Notes: generated by a model from the sequence alone, not told the origin. A DNA stretch of 64,000 nt from Chelydra serpentina (GCA_037349315.1 JBAIAC010000057.1:1922001-1986000), one strand, 5' to 3'; positions 1-12,742 are shown, numbered from the stretch's first letter. Made by a program: numbers and translations.

Positions 1-2650
1 GGCCTGTAAGAATCTGAATTTGTTATTTTACACTCTCAGTGATGCTTAGTGCTACCCCAATTCATTCCTACCTCACTGCTGTATCTTATATTTGGATTCA
101 GTTTTTGCACATAGGCTAATGAGAATCGAGTTAGTAACTAACTCCTAAGTTTGATGTTCAGGTGTGAGGCCAAAAGGCACAGATTAATTTAAACTGACTC
201 CTAGGCCCAAAGGATGGCTAAATGTGGATGATCATGGAGCTAAGCACACTGACTGGGTGCGTAGACACGCAGTCCAGCTGCACTGAACAGTTCAAACTAA
301 CCCCAGTAGAGGCCAGCACCACATAGTCACTGAACATTACACTACACATCCTAAATCGCAGAGAGCAATCAGGCCTAGAAAGGGGGACTTGGCTCTGGAC
401 TGGGCACTAATCAAAGCTCAGTTAAATTTAAAACCATTCTGCAAAGAGAGTCACACTCATCTTTCCAAATAGGAGAGATGAGTTTTGCAAGGGACGGGTG
501 CCAAATGCTTCCTTCACAGGACTTTCACACAACCCAAGCCACAGCTGTAAACAAGAAGATGGGATTCCTGTCACAAGTAATAAATCCTCAGGCAGCTCTA
601 GAAGCTGAATCTCCAACAGGTGCCTCTAGTTTAGGCTTTGAACGACATAATTCAACTAGGGAGCAAGCTAACTAATCTAATTTCCATAGACCCACAAATA
701 GGTCAAGAGAGTAAATTAATTAGAAAGCAATTTCAATACTTGTAAAATAATTTAAAAAATCCTAGAGTTAACCATGCTGGGCTCTACACTCACAGTGCGT
801 TTTTTGTTTATTCTCAAACCTGCCTGTAATTAAACTGCATGTGCCAAGCCAAGATTATACCTAGCTTTTAAATTAAACAGACCTTTCAGTGCCTGGTGAG
901 AGATCCAGCTAATTCATTTAAATTCTTATTTCAAGGGAAACATTTCATTTCAAATGTGGAACCTAATTACTTGGCCTGCACCCAGAATCTTTGCCATTTC
1001 CAAATAAAGAGATGATTTCAACCTCCAGCCCCTTGAATATTCTTTTCTTTAAAATGCTAATAAAAATAATTGGAGTCCCCTGTTCTGAGACAAAAGCACC
1101 AGCCTTCCTGTGTAATTATCGGCCAAGGGTGGCTTTGTTTGTACACAAATACGGCTGGGGAATTATTTTCACCTCGCTTCCTAATTCATTGTCTTTCCAT
1201 TTAAACCTTCCCTCTAAAACCTGACATGATACGAAACTAAGATTAATAGTCCCCTCTTCCACTTTTGGCAGCATTGGGCCCACTGCCCTATACTACTTCA
1301 GAAAAGCTGCTATTCACACCCACTTTACTCTTGCCTGAATGATCATAAATAGTGCAGAGCAACCCATTCAGCCCTACAGTGGCTGTCTAAAGGGATCAGG
1401 GCAGAAACAGCTACCCAACTATTACACCTGCTATTTCTGCTACTAGCCAAGCCTGGGAGCTTTTATAATGCTCCCTGCTGACTGCCACAGGTGCCTCTCT
1501 GCCTGCAAGTGAGCGCAGCCTGTGGTGATTTATCCCCCACCAACACCTGGCTGGTTGGACAGGGCTTATGGCTGTAGTGTTTCAGTGTCCTACAGCACCA
1601 AGGTCCATTTGAGGTGGGCTTCCCTAGTCTAGTCTGTTTCATTAGGAGTGAGTGATGCAGCAGGCAGGCAGAGCTGTAGGAAAGAGATCTGTACGAAGCA
1701 CGCCGAGTGTTATAAATGAAGGAGGGATGGCCTGTTATCTGAGAGCCCCATTCTGCAAGGAGAACTGTGCACGGCACAGAATCCCAGTCACTCCAGTAGC
1801 ACTGCCGGTTGGCCCTGGCGTCTGCCTGAGGGCTGTACCTTGCAGGGCTGAGGCCTGCGTTTGCACAGCACCCACCGGATGGGGCCTTTGGGTGTTACTA
1901 GAATAGAATGGAATAATTCATCTCATTTGGTATTGGCGATACTGATCTGAGGGGAGAGACCCTGCAAATACAAAATATAAAAGCAGGACTGTCTCTAAAT
2001 ATCACATTTTACCACTGTCTTTACTTGGTGTCAGCAAGTCTTTAAAAATTATCAGCCCCTGCCCCCCCTCCTCCCCATTTTTTTTTTCATTTAAAGATAA
2101 ATCCCTGTCAGAACTTTGCATACACTCACACCCAGGGCCTGTGAGGCCAAGCGGGAAATGAAGCGAGACTACAGCATGTCTCCCTGGTCCATTCAGTGTG
2201 GAGCAGAACACCATACATCAATCTGTAGTAAGGACTAAAACATTGATTTTTTAAAAATTCCTACATAATGTACGTTCACTTGAGGGGATTCAGGCACTGG
2301 AAAAAAGAATAGATCGTCTATTAATTTACATTAATGAGGCTTAACAATGTTTGCCAAAAAGTGATTAAGGAACTGTGTACTAGCTTTAACTTCTGTCAAT
2401 AGCACAAAGGCAGCTATCGAAGGCATTAAGTGGAGTTACACATACAAGGAATCCTGAAAATAATTCATGTGTTCTGCCCTGCAGGTGCAGATGCAAGAAA
2501 AATTGCCGGAAGGAGTTGTGGTATGGGCTGGTGTTCAAAGGTACCCAGCTACTGAAGTTCCTATTGACTTCAGGCCAGTTCTTTATCATCAGTTTTCTTC
2601 AAGGTTTCTATCCGTCCTCTATGTTATTCTATTTTGCAGGCTGTATCTGA
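1..2650. other. Single-copy stretch, no gene seen
   Basis: No exon, RNA gene or clear transposon is recognisable. Open frames on both strands are under 105 codons and carry no domain I know. The part from about 820 to 1215 is AT-rich with TAATTA-type homeodomain core motifs and looks like ordinary non-coding or possibly conserved non-coding DNA. A short C-rich/T-rich run lies near 2058-2090. Confidence 0.5.
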
Positions 2651-2868
2651 GAGGCAGCATGGTCTGGTGGCTGTGGTATCTAGTGCCAGCTCTGTTGCTG
2701 GATGACCTTGGGCGAGGCTCTTTACGTATTTGTCTGCCTTGTTGATGCAAATTGTGAGCTTTGGGGGAAAGGGACGATCTTCCTATATGTTTGTACAGCA
2801 CCTCACACCACAGGCCCTGAATTTGGCTGATGGTTCTAAGTGCTACTGTAGCAAAAATAAATTCAATC
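2651..2868 (+). repeat. MIR-type SINE with L2-like tail
   Basis: The order of motifs is that of a MIR: an opening like GCAGCATGGTCTGGTGG, then a core containing GATGACCTTGGGC, then a tail with TTGTGAGCTTTGGGGG, TGTACAGCACC and an A-rich end. The copy is old and diverged. The tail resembles the L2 LINE 3' end that mobilises MIR. No coding capacity. Confidence 0.7.
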
Positions 2869-3082
2869 ATGTTTAACCAACTGGCCACTGTGATCTTCCC
2901 ACTAATGCTCGTGATTCAGTGGGGTTGTGTGTGGGCACAGGGACAGGCCCTCAGGGAGTCATTTCCAGGATCAGGGCCTTAACCTTCGTACCTTTCACCA
3001 GAAAGAAATTCACTCCAAAATATATGAACCGAAAGCTGCTATTTGATTTAAACACCTTTGAGCTCTGGTTGTAAACAGAGTC

Positions 3083-3151
3083 GGGGGCAGGGTGTGGGGG
3101 GTGTATTGGGGGTCCATGAGGGGTATGGGTGGGGGTGTGCGTTTTGGGGGT
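3083..3151 (+). other. G-rich tract with G-quadruplex potential
   Basis: Within about 70 bases there are eight runs of three or more G on the plus strand (for example GGGGG, GGGGGG, GGGG), separated by short loops. This satisfies the usual G3+ loop pattern several times over. It lies just upstream of a possible regulatory block at 3160-3480. Folding is inferred. Confidence 0.6.
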
Positions 3152-3159
3152 CCCTGCTC

Positions 3160-3480
3160 CCGCCTCTTATCAAACCCCAGCTATCGATCCTGAGGGAAAA
3201 CAGCAATGCTCTGATGAGGCCACTGGCCCCTTGACGGCTGTCAAATGCTCTTGCCGCTTTCAAATGACCAAAAAAAAAAAATCCATCATTCCTCCCATCC
3301 CCGTTTCTAGTATAAATCTCATAAAAACACGCAATGTGTTTCGCATGGAACACACCTCTGTTGTTGCAGCTCCATCTGCCACTGTTTAAGAAACAGTTGG
3401 AGCGGCCGCCGCTGAAATTCATCATGGTTAAAGGTTCGCAGCCAAAAGGGCGGCGTGGTCGGAGAAGAGCAGCCTAGGCA
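3160..3480. promoter_or_regulatory. Possible regulatory block with TALE-like palindrome
   Basis: At 3231-3244 lies TTGACGGCTGTCAA, a near-perfect palindrome of two TGACNG half-sites as bound by TGIF/MEIS-class homeodomain proteins. A GC-rich patch with AGCGGCCGCCGC follows at 3401. No repeat is recognised here. Whether the block is functional or conserved cannot be told from one sequence. Confidence 0.3.
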
Positions 3481-5399
3481 AGAGGCTTTTCAAAAACAAA
3501 CAGTCTGGTGAGGAGGGCCAGGGAGATCCAGGAAATGAGACTCAGCAAATTAAAAGGGTTATTAGAGGGATGAAGAGAAATGACTGGCCACAAACGACAG
3601 ACGGCGTTTTACCTAATAAGAAAAGGGTTGTCAATCATTCCAGCATGCCCAGAGTAGACAGAGGAGCAAACTACTCCATTAGAAATATCGAACCAGCACT
3701 GCCAAGCCTGAGCATTCAGAAATCACGAGCCAGGCCCTGAAATATCATGAGATTAGCTTAAAGATCAGGATATTTAACAAGAAATAATAAATGTTGGGTC
3801 CTTTTTCTTTGCCTTCTGCTTTCTGAGGCTTTACCAGGCTCTCGGGTCCTGTTTTCCAGCTTTTCTCTGCAACAATGAGCACTAGAAGTATGTTTTCATT
3901 TTGAAAGGATTGCTGAGAGTCTCGTGTAATCACAGGATTCCAGAAGCTGGGGCTTTTATTAAGGTACCAAATATCACGGGACTCATGATAAATTTGGGAT
4001 AGTTGGGAAGCCTGAGAAACTCTTTTGTTTCTGACAATTGGTGAATATAGATAGTCGATTAATGGTCAAATATAACTAATTCAGAATAACCCACCACAAA
4101 CAAACCAGGTAGCTCTGAAGATCAAATCCCCACCCCTTTCTACTAATTCCCATCCCTCCCTCCCCTATTTTCCAAAGCCTGGGTGCAAAAATGAGCTTTG
4201 CAGTGTGTCCCTTTATAGGACCAGGCTGAAGTGGTATCCAGCACCTATAAGAAGTAGCCCTACATCTGGCCCCAGTCCTTGGGGGTGATGTGGTGCATTG
4301 ACGAGCGGCAGGACATGCCCGATACTGGATGTCATAATTCCACGAGGGGCCCGTCACTTTTTGATACTGATTGGCATTTCATTCTCCTAAGCCTTTAAAA
4401 CTGAAATCTCTATCTGGAAAAAGAAAAGAGAGAGTGAGCAGGTCTGAGCCAGGAAGCAAAGACCGGCTTCCTTTTGGTACGTGCCGCGTTTGCATTTTCC
4501 ACCCTGATAACTCATCCTGTCACTGGCATACAGCAACAGAAGCTGAAATCTAATTTGGGTTTTGTCAGGTTAGTAAATGGTGTTCTTTAGGGGCGATCTC
4601 CTAGTAAATACACTAAACTCTAAATTGGAGAACAGAATTGCACAGCCAGGGAGCTGTTTGTGCAAACTCAAGGGTCTGTCTCGACAGAAGATGTGTCACA
4701 TTAAGTGTGCTAATATTGGGGATGAAAAATGGGGTTTTTTTCCCATCAGACTACACTGTGGTGTCTCTCCTTTACAGACAGATGTTCCCAAGCAGCAAAT
4801 GTCCTGGAGACTCGGTGGTAGGAAATTTAATCAAAAGCAGGGTAATTTCCATGAGGATAATAGCCACATTTTTTAAAAAATGACTAATGTTATTTAACAA
4901 GAAACCCTAGTGACTCCACGCACTGTGTGAACCTTTAATATCCATCTGAGTAAATAGAAATGCATGGAAGTGAACCTCACCAGGTTTGGGATTTCAGTCC
5001 ACTTTGGAGACGTCTTGAAAAACGTTTCGATTCTCTCCATGGAGTTTATCCAGAGCCCATGGATTTGAATGGTGGGGGATGGTGACTTTCCAGCAACCTA
5101 ATTGGACTTTGGAACAGCCTCACGACCATCCTGTGAGCCCCATTTCCTTCCTTCCTTCCCCAGCCATGTTCCAGCTGCCCTGTCTCACCCTTAGAGATCC
5201 TGCTGCAGGGCCCACACACTCTGACCGCCTCTGCTGCCTACACCGGCTCTCTGCGGAGAAGAATACAGCCCGTGCTAGAATGAATTCAGCAGTGGTCTGG
5301 GGCCAGCAGAAAAATTGCCAAAGCTGCCGGGCCTCGCGGGGGATTTTCCAGAGGTTACAAAGAGCACGGGAGGCCGTGGTGAGAAGTCGGGGGAAGAAG
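3481..5399. other. Single-copy stretch, no gene seen
   Basis: No recognisable gene or transposon. The longest open frame in the area (5079-5429, plus, 116 codons) has no domain signature and runs into a MIR at its 3' end, so I do not call it a gene. Confidence 0.5.
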
Positions 5400-5691
5400 G
5401 ATGATCTTGTGCTTAACGCAGTAGACTAGGACCTAGGAGACTGGGTTCCCTTACCAGCACTGCCACAAACTTCCTGTGTGACCCTTGGCAAGTCACTCTG
5501 TGCCTCAGTTCTTCTTCTATAAAATGGGGATAATCATATCGCCTGTCTCCCAGCTTGGTCTGTCTTGTCCACGCAGACTGAGAGCTGTTTATGGGCAGGG
5601 ACTGCCTCTTACTAAGTGTCTGCACAACAGCTAGCACAATGGGGCCATGATCTTGATTGCCTTTGGGTGCTCATCTAATACAAACATTATG
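5400..5691 (+). repeat. MIR-type SINE with reptile L2-like tail
   Basis: A nearly complete copy. It contains the MIR core motifs CTTCCTGTGTGACCC, TTGGCAAGTCACT, GTGCCTCAGTT and AAAATGGGGATAAT. The tail has GGGCAGGGACTGCCTCT and AGCACAATGGGGCC and ends in an AATACAAA-type run. It is among the best-preserved MIRs here and is useful as a local reference. Confidence 0.85.
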
Positions 5692-7660
5692 GTTTCTAGG
5701 GCCATAGGGAAGAAGGGAAGCACCAGGCCCCACAGTGGGCACAACAAAAATAAATAATATAAACTAACAGGGCATCGTCTGTGTGGCTGCATGAGAACAT
5801 AGCCCCGGGTTTACACGACCAGAAGGAAAAGGATCAGAAGTGCGGAGAAGTCAATGGAAAGATTCCCATTAACTCCAAAAGGCTTTGGATCAGGGCCTAG
5901 AAAATGCAGCATTCAGATTCCAGAAACAGAGCAGTTTTGAGATGGGATTCCAAATGACAAAGAGTGTCAAAAAAAATTACGGGAGAGGAGAAGGAGCTTT
6001 AAAGAGCAAGGCACAGCAGAGAGGAAGCAGAATATTTATACACAGAGACAGAAGAATGAATCAGGGTTAACGATATAACATTTAAACAAAAAGAAATGGG
6101 GATTCAGAATCCAAATGAGGCCACTCCCCAGCAGACAGGAAATCCAGAGACACTTGATGTGTATCTCTCAAGCTTTAAATAATTTGTTTCAAGTCAATTA
6201 CTGTGTGTGCCCAAGACTCCGGCAGTGCTTGAAAAGTTTATTCTTAATGGAAGGATTTGCATCATTCATTAGAATGTACTTCTAAGATTTGACTGTCTTG
6301 GCTGGTCTCTTTGAATTCTTACCCACAAGTACCTTCCTGCATCTGCGGCCGTCTTACAGATATTACTATCCAGGACATGGGGGATTCGAAGGTCATTAAA
6401 CAGGAATTATCATCCTACGGAATGATCCATGGAATGGTTTGGTTCATGTGCTAACATTACAAAGAATGCTTCATTTGTCTTCATGCCAGCCCGTACAGTA
6501 CAAGAAAGTAACCAATAGTGTATGACTTCAGCACCCCCATGACCTGATTTGTGTAAGCCTCCTACCTTGGTGTCAGCTCCCCCGCGCAGCTGTCAAAGGA
6601 CATAGAGACAGGATGGGAGCTGGATGGGGGGCGGGCGGGAGGGGGCGCTGCTTATTCAAGCCAGGGACAGGAGGAGGGAGCTCTCCTCTGATCTCAGTGT
6701 GGGCGAGGAGGGACTAGGCTACACTTCTCATTTTAACCCTGTTGTGTGCAAAAGGAAACCTTTACTTCGTCAGCAATGGAAGTGGAAGCCGCTGCATGCA
6801 CACGCCCAACAGCCTCTCCGCCGCATCAAGCTCCGACACTTCTAAATCTCCTATATTTGGGAGTTTTACAGTCCAGGATACAGGCCTTGTGCCCCCAGAT
6901 TGCTCTAGATCCCATTATGTCTTATTCTATAGATGATGACAAATTAATGCTGCAGTGAACTACTATAGTGTTAAAAGATACCAGTACTTAAACAATAGTT
7001 CTAATAGTCACAGATCAACAATAGAGACCTCCATTAGCAACACTCCAGCTCAAAATGTTGGAGAAAACTAGCTCTTTTAGTCTTAGGGGGCAATTTTTGA
7101 AAACACCTGAGCAACTTAGGACACGTCCCATTAAGACCCGGAGACCCACCAGAGTCTCCTAAGCCAGGTGGCTTTTCAAAATGCCAATCTAAAAGGTAAA
7201 GCAGATAATTATATATGGAGCCTTTCACCATTAGTTCACTGGGTCAAATCTGAATCACGTAATGAGGAAGTGAAAGTCATGACTATTGGGTGGCCCCTAT
7301 AAGAAGTTAATGTGAGGTCTGAATCCAGTTTGTAGTGAGCAGGTGTCTACAGCTCAGAAGCTATTGGCACGATTATCAGAATCTCAACAGAGCAATCAAG
7401 GAATGAATGGGCAAGGAGAAGCCTCACTCCTCAAAAAGCGGCCCTTTCAGAGTCCACTTGAGGTACATCAGAGGGCTAGCAATGTGGGGAAGGAAACCAT
7501 TCAATGTTCTGTAGGGCACCTCTTCGGTCTCCAGGACATTCAGGTAGGCCCCATCATTAGCATGACCTTAGTTTACAACTAAAGAGTCACCTTGCCCTAG
7601 CTGGTGCTAGGGTTTCAATGCAATAAGCTCAGAGCTAAACCCACTGGCTGTCAATAAACA
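5692..7660. other. Single-copy stretch, no gene seen
   Basis: No gene recognised. Around 5845-5900 is a short CCCATTAACTCC/GGCTTTGGATCAGGG motif of a kind repeated in amniote genomes. 6628-6652 is a G-rich patch. Overlapping short frames between 6624 and 6958 have no recognisable product. Confidence 0.45.
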
Positions 7661-7669
7661 GGTTTTGGT

Positions 7670-8200
7670 TGTTTTTATTGGCTCGACAATCAAATGCACG
7701 CTGAGTGCGTTCACTCTGAAGGTGCTCCTAAATGATACGTCTCCTCAGGCTGAGAACACACACGGGGTATTTTTTTCAGGATAAATTTGCACTGTTGTAA
7801 AAACACAAAATGCACAGATCTTCTCTTCAAAAAAAAAAAAGAGATACATAATTCACGTATCCCTTATTAATGCCACCGAGATTGTTGAATCAGGGTGTGT
7901 GTTTTTAAATTGAAATTGGGGGAAGGAATTATTAAAGTATTTGATGAAATTCATGATGACAAAAATATTTGGGGACATGGCAGCAGCAGAATTATATAAA
8001 AAGGTTTAATGAGCTCCATGGGAAAAACCTTCAGACAAACTCAGCAATTCAGCTGCAATGTATTTTAACTCACTTGCTCATTAAATGAGTTGCACTGGGA
8101 CCTAAACTTATTTTCTTAGCCTTTCTGAATTGCGACTTTGCTTTTCCCAGTTTTTCTCCATTTGTGCAAACTCTTTAATGTGAGGGTCAGGGAAGTTAAC
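7670..8200. other. AT-rich single-copy block
   Basis: AT-rich DNA without recognisable repeat structure apart from an A-run near 7829. It contains TTATTAAT and CATTAAATGAGTT homeodomain-type cores. It could be a conserved non-coding element, but this is only a composition-based guess. Confidence 0.3.
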
Positions 8201-8222
8201 GGTGGGAAAAGACATACCAGTC

Positions 8223-8500
8223 AATATTAGGTCAAACCGGCCATCCCCAGAGGCTAATGTAAGATTGTTCCACACGACATAATTTTGAGGGCTTTGTCCA
8301 GTTCAGTTTTTAAACGTCCCGAGGGACTGAGCTTCCACCACATCCTTTGAAAAACGATGCCACCACCGCATTGATTTTGCTGTTAGGGACTTTGGAGGAT
8401 TCCCAGAAGGCCGTTCGATTTTGTTTGCGCTGTTGGGAGTAAGTCAAACCGTGCAGGCTTCTTGATCCAACTGCTCCTCTGCTGCATTAAATCCCAAATC
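8223..8500 (-). mobile_element. Old CR1 LINE 3' UTR fragment
   Basis: Motifs of the CR1 3' UTR read on the minus strand are present in order on the plus strand: CCATCCCCAGAGGCTAATGT, AAGATTGTTCC, TTTGTCCAGTTCAGTTTTTA, GAGCTTCCACCACATCC and GCTGTTGGGAGTAAGTCAA. The terminal 3' octamer repeats are missing or decayed. This is an old 5'-truncated insertion with no coding part. Confidence 0.7.
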
Positions 8501-8874
8501 TAGACCTATTTGGGGGGTTACAAGGAGGGGGAGACAAAAGTAAAATCTCAGCGGTCAGTGTGATGTCACCATTCATTTGATTTGTGGCTCTTGTTCTTTA
8601 TCTGGCCCTGAAAACCCAAACAAAACCACAACCCTCCCAACTGTAGCCGCAACTGATATATGCAACCTGCATTCCTCCTACTGTCACCGCTGCCTTGCCC
8701 ATCTCCTTCCTTATGTCCTGCACCCACTAGTCATACCTTGTCTCTGTTTAGCCCCTGGTCCTGCAAACACATGCAAGCAGACAGCTGCACCTGTGCTAAA
8801 TCCCATTTAAGCCAATGGGGCTTCACCGACATGGATCCATTTTCAGGATCAGGACCCTGGGGGCAAAGCCTTTC

Positions 8875-8970
8875 TTTTATTTCTGTATAATGCCCAGCAC
8901 AAAGGAGCCCTGAGCTCATCTGGAGCTTCAAGCTGCTACCGTAGCATAGGGAATAAATAATAGAAATGCT
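8875..8970 (+). repeat. L2/MIR tail fragment
   Basis: The pattern is TGCCCAGCACAAAGGAGCCC, then a GAGCTCATCTGGAGCTTC stretch, then a GCTACCGTAGCA motif and an AATAAATAATA end. This is the tail shared by L2 LINEs and MIRs in reptiles. The body of the element is absent. Confidence 0.6.
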
Positions 8971-10487
8971 AAACGGGAGCCAAACAATAGCAAATGTGAA
9001 ATACGTGAATTGCAGTGACATTTCCAATGTGCGCAAAAATATCCATGAAGCAAAACCCCGGCCGTTTTCATGCAGCTCTGAACCCACCTCTTGCCCTTCT
9101 GGACGTGTGAGCAGCACGTGCGGCTGGGTACGTGGCCTCGAGGTATTGAATGAAAGAGGTGCAGGAAGCTCTGAGCTCTGCTGAAATGACACCGGCCTGC
9201 TGTGAGCACAGCCTCCCGCAGGCCCCCAGTGCAGAGCTCCAAAACGCCGGCTTTGTTCAATAATTCATCTTTCCAAACCCCATGAATAATTGACAGCCAG
9301 ACAATGGGGTGTAGCCTCCACATTCTCTCCAATAAGAACTTTGCATCCCCTGTAACATCTTGCCCCCCCCCCCCCCCGCCCCCAAGAAACATCATCTTCT
9401 AGTGCAGGATTTTGAGTTTACAACCCCTGTGCTGGGAATTTCAGAGCAGACTAGAAATAATGGAGCCTTTTATTCTGCATGACGCCAGAAAAGGGAGGTC
9501 CTGCAACCCCCAGAATAATGCACATTTTCAACACCATACAAGGAGGAGGGAGGGGGAGAGAGATTGTGTCACATGCAGTAGCTGATCTGGCCAGGATATA
9601 GGACCCTGCTGGAATCTATTGAGTGACAGACAGACCTGAAAATGTTTTGGTTCTGTTAAGCTCTTTTTAATGTTTGCCTTTTAATTAACTTGAGTGTTGA
9701 AAAGACTATGTGAAGAAGCTGATAGACTTGCATTAGCTGCCTCCAGTTCTCAGTCCCAACGTGATAAGGTAGCACAAGCAGCCATAAACTCCCCTTGGAG
9801 CTGCAGAATTTGAATCAGGGAAGTTTGGCTTTGACAACACCTCGCTGAAAGTCTCTGCAAGGTACATTTGGAGTTCTCCACGTGGCAACCAACTGACTGT
9901 AATCAGGGAATTTCCTTAACCTTTAGGCTGCTGGATGCTACAGACATCCATGCATGCACACCATTAAATCTCCAACATCTCTGCATCCTAAGGGGCTGAG
10001 CTGAAGGACGAGGAGAGACAATGGATGCACGTTGGGCCACAGGAGGGCGGAACTGAATGGTTAGGTGGATCCCCTTCCGGTTTGCTATTCACCTCCCTGT
10101 TTTGTTTCCTGTGTTGATACCCATCCCTCTAACCAACGAGGCTCCGATGCTGTTGCTTCTGCTCTAGTGGCAGCTGATCTGTCTAGCTCAGAGCCATGGG
10201 CCGTGCAGAGTAGGTTGAAACGGACAAGGAGACTTTTCTATTATGAATATTAACAAGGCCCACAGTGCAGAGAGCAACGTTGCTAGAGAGAGAGATTCAA
10301 TTGTCCTGGTTCTCATAAGAGGGGGGATAGTCATTAATAGACTCATTTGTAGGATGAGTAGGGGGCCAGGTACCTTTTGAAGTATCCAAATGACAGCATT
10401 AATATAGCTGGGATAATATTCCCCAGTTGCATGCAGAGTCTGATCAGTGACCTGCCAGAGAAAGCCATTTATTTATCTGTTACGGTA
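8971..10487. other. Single-copy stretch with poly-C run
   Basis: No gene seen. A 15-base C run lies at 9363-9377; it produces a spurious glycine-rich frame on the minus strand. The part 9650-9860 is AT-rich with TTTTAATTAACTTG and may be regulatory, without proof. Confidence 0.45.
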
Positions 10488-10547
10488 CAATAGAGCCTCA
10501 GAGTTACGAACAACCTCCATTCCCGAGGTGACTCTGAGGGTCTACTG
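10488..10547. mobile_element. Tiny foldback DNA element, Tigger-like ends
   Basis: A 60-base element flanked by TA on both sides (10486-10487 and 10548-10549). Its ends are inverted repeats: CAATAGAGCCTCAGAGTTAC at the left and the complement of CAGTAGACCCTCAGAGTCAC at the right, 17 of 20 matching. TA target duplication and CAGTAGA-type ends fit Tc1/mariner Tigger/pogo elements. There is almost no internal sequence. Confidence 0.65.
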
Positions 10548-10791
10548 TATCTTGAATTTTATATTGGCTCCCATTACCACAGTATCTGGGTGCCGTCTAC
10601 GTGTAATTCCCGTATGAGGCATATTTGCCCCATCACTGTCCCTCTCAGCACACAGACACCAGTCTGTCTTGCAGGCAAATATTCGTATTTTAAAATCAGT
10701 CACATACACAAGGATTGCACCCTTGGGGTGAAACTGAGGCATTAACAGGAGCTGGGGAACACTCACAGAGTTTTTAGTGAAGAAGCTGGGG

Positions 10792-11128
10792 AGGCAGCAA
10801 GGTCCTTGGAATAGAGCACCTGAGACTTGGGATCTAATCCTAGATCTGCTGTTACGTGACTTAGCCTCTCCGTGTTATTGTTTTCCCTCACGCCCTTTGC
10901 CCATCTTGTCGTTAAGACTGTAAATATCTCAGGGCAGGGACTGCCTCTCACTATGCATGGACAGCACCTAGCGCAATGGGGCTTTGATCTTACTTGGGAT
11001 CTCTAGGCAGCATTGTAATCCAAATAATAACTAATACGCTGTTTGTGCAGTGCCCAGCACAAGGGAGGCATGATCCCAAACGGGGCTTCTGGGCACCATT
11101 GCTATATAAATATTAAATGATAATAAGT
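10792..11128 (+). repeat. MIR-type SINE followed by a second tail
   Basis: A MIR body (GGCAGCAAGGTCC, AGACTGTAAATATCTCAGGG, CAGGGACTGCCTCTCACTAT, ACCTAGCGCAATGGGG) ends near 11030. A second, separate tail begins at about 11035 with TGTTTGTGCAGTGCCCAGCA and ends in TATTAAATGATAATA at 11128. Either two insertions lie side by side or the tail was duplicated. Confidence 0.75.
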
Positions 11129-12354
11129 AGAGAGCCATGCAAAATAATGCTAGATATAATCATTCCAATGCAAAAGAATTTTTAAAAAATCTGCCATCTT
11201 CTCTGCAAAAGTGTTCCTAGATATTTAAAGGTGAAATGCTCCTGCTAGTTTCTCTTGTTGTCCTTTATGGAGCTAGGTACACATAGGGCCAGATCCTCAA
11301 ATCAGCATTGGTCCATTGGACCTGATTTAGACCGGCCCAGGAAGTGGCTCGTATTCCTCACTGCACTGAGCTGGAGAGGGGAAAAGGGCTTTGTGTGCGG
11401 GAGTCACAGCTCTCTGGGTTCCTCCTCTGGGTGCTGCTGCCTGGGAAGCACCTGATCTGGAGAAGAGGCAACAGCGAGCTGGGATTGTTCACTTGACTGG
11501 GCCCCGAGTTTCCTTTTATGTGCAACGAAGTGGAATGTGCTGCTCATGTAACCACGAGAAATGGACTGAAAGGAAATGCTTTAGAGTCCCAGCTTGGCAC
11601 GGTGCTCCCGGTCGGCGAGCGCTGGCAGGGTTTGCTGCACAAGGGACTGAGACTCCCCTGCAGAGCTTCAGAACGTCAGACTTTGCTCCATGATTCATTA
11701 TTCTAAATCTCTGAATAATTCAACGTGCTGGATTAATGGCATATGCTCCATATGGAACTTCATTTCCCCCAGCAGAGACACTTCTCCAAAGGCAGCATCA
11801 CATCTTCCGATGCACCGAGCCCCAGGAATGCTGCGCCCAGGCTCCCCTCTGACAATGGGGTAAGGATGGACCTAGAAGGGCAAGCTGGCGTGAAACCCAG
11901 AAAGCAGGTTCTTCTCCAACACGGCCAACATCCCAGTTCAGTACCAGATCAGCCTGGCTTGCTGTAGGTCACCTGCAGTGGATTGCATGGCGGAAGAGGC
12001 AGCTCAGGGGTCTGTGAACATCAGGACCAGGGAAGGAGTGTAGGGATAAAGAGCTTTCTGGTCTCCCTGTTTACCAAGTTATTAATTAAAGGGACATTCC
12101 TTCTCAGCCAGTAGAAGCAAAGCGCTAGAGCAGCAACATGCAACTGGGAGCAGCATTTCCTCTTAGCTCACTCGCGAGGAAGGAAGAGGGTAAGATCTCA
12201 TGATCCTTTATCCCTTGCCTACCATTCCCTGCCCCTTGCACTTCCTTCTTGTCCTTTCACTCTTCCTTACTCTCATAGCTCATCAGCCTCCTACCTAATT
12301 AAGCCATTTGAACACCATTAAATCCACTCCAGGTGGGGAAGAGTTAATACTTTA
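11129..12354. other. Single-copy stretch, no gene seen
   Basis: No gene or clear transposon. Overlapping frames of 60-100 codons occur on both strands at 11391-11706, reflecting a locally GC-richer stretch rather than a recognised protein. There is no splice-site-bounded exon with a known domain. Confidence 0.45.
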
Positions 12355-12569
12355 GGGTATGTCTACACTGCATTTAAACGCCCTCGGCTGGGCCTGGCCC
12401 AGGCTAAGGGGCTGTTTAATTGTGCTGTAGGCATTCAGGCTCCAGCTGAGGCCCCAGAGCTCAGACTCCAACCCAAGCCCAAAGTCTACACTGCAATTAA
12501 ATAGCCCTTTCTCCTGAGCCAGCTGGCATGGGCCAGCTGTGGGTTTTCCATTGCAGTGTGGACGTACCC
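12355..12569. mobile_element. PIF/Harbinger-like (Chompy-like) MITE
   Basis: A 215-base element bounded by inverted ends: GGGTATGTCTACACTGC at the left and the complement of GGGTACGTCCACACTGC at the right. It is flanked by TTA on the left and TTC on the right, compatible with a decayed 3-base TWA target duplication as used by PIF/Harbinger transposases. It has no coding part and must have relied on a transposase from elsewhere. The match to Chompy elements is from memory. Confidence 0.7.
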
Positions 12570-12742
12570 TTCAGGTTCAGCCTGCTGGGCCTGCTCTAGG
12601 CTCCTGGCACTTTGTCACAAAGCTGAATGGCCTAAATAGTTCATCTTGATGTCCAGAAGAGCCGGAACGGTGGGTCGATGGCTCTCGCATTTGTAAATAA
12701 ACCTCTGCATCCATTATTATCCTTTCCTGTTTGTATTCCTGT

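Noticed and set aside
8928..9395. 155-codon minus-strand frame, the longest in the window
   Set aside because: Its N-terminal glycine run is the translation of a poly-C tract, a second long frame overlaps it on the same strand, and no domain is visible.
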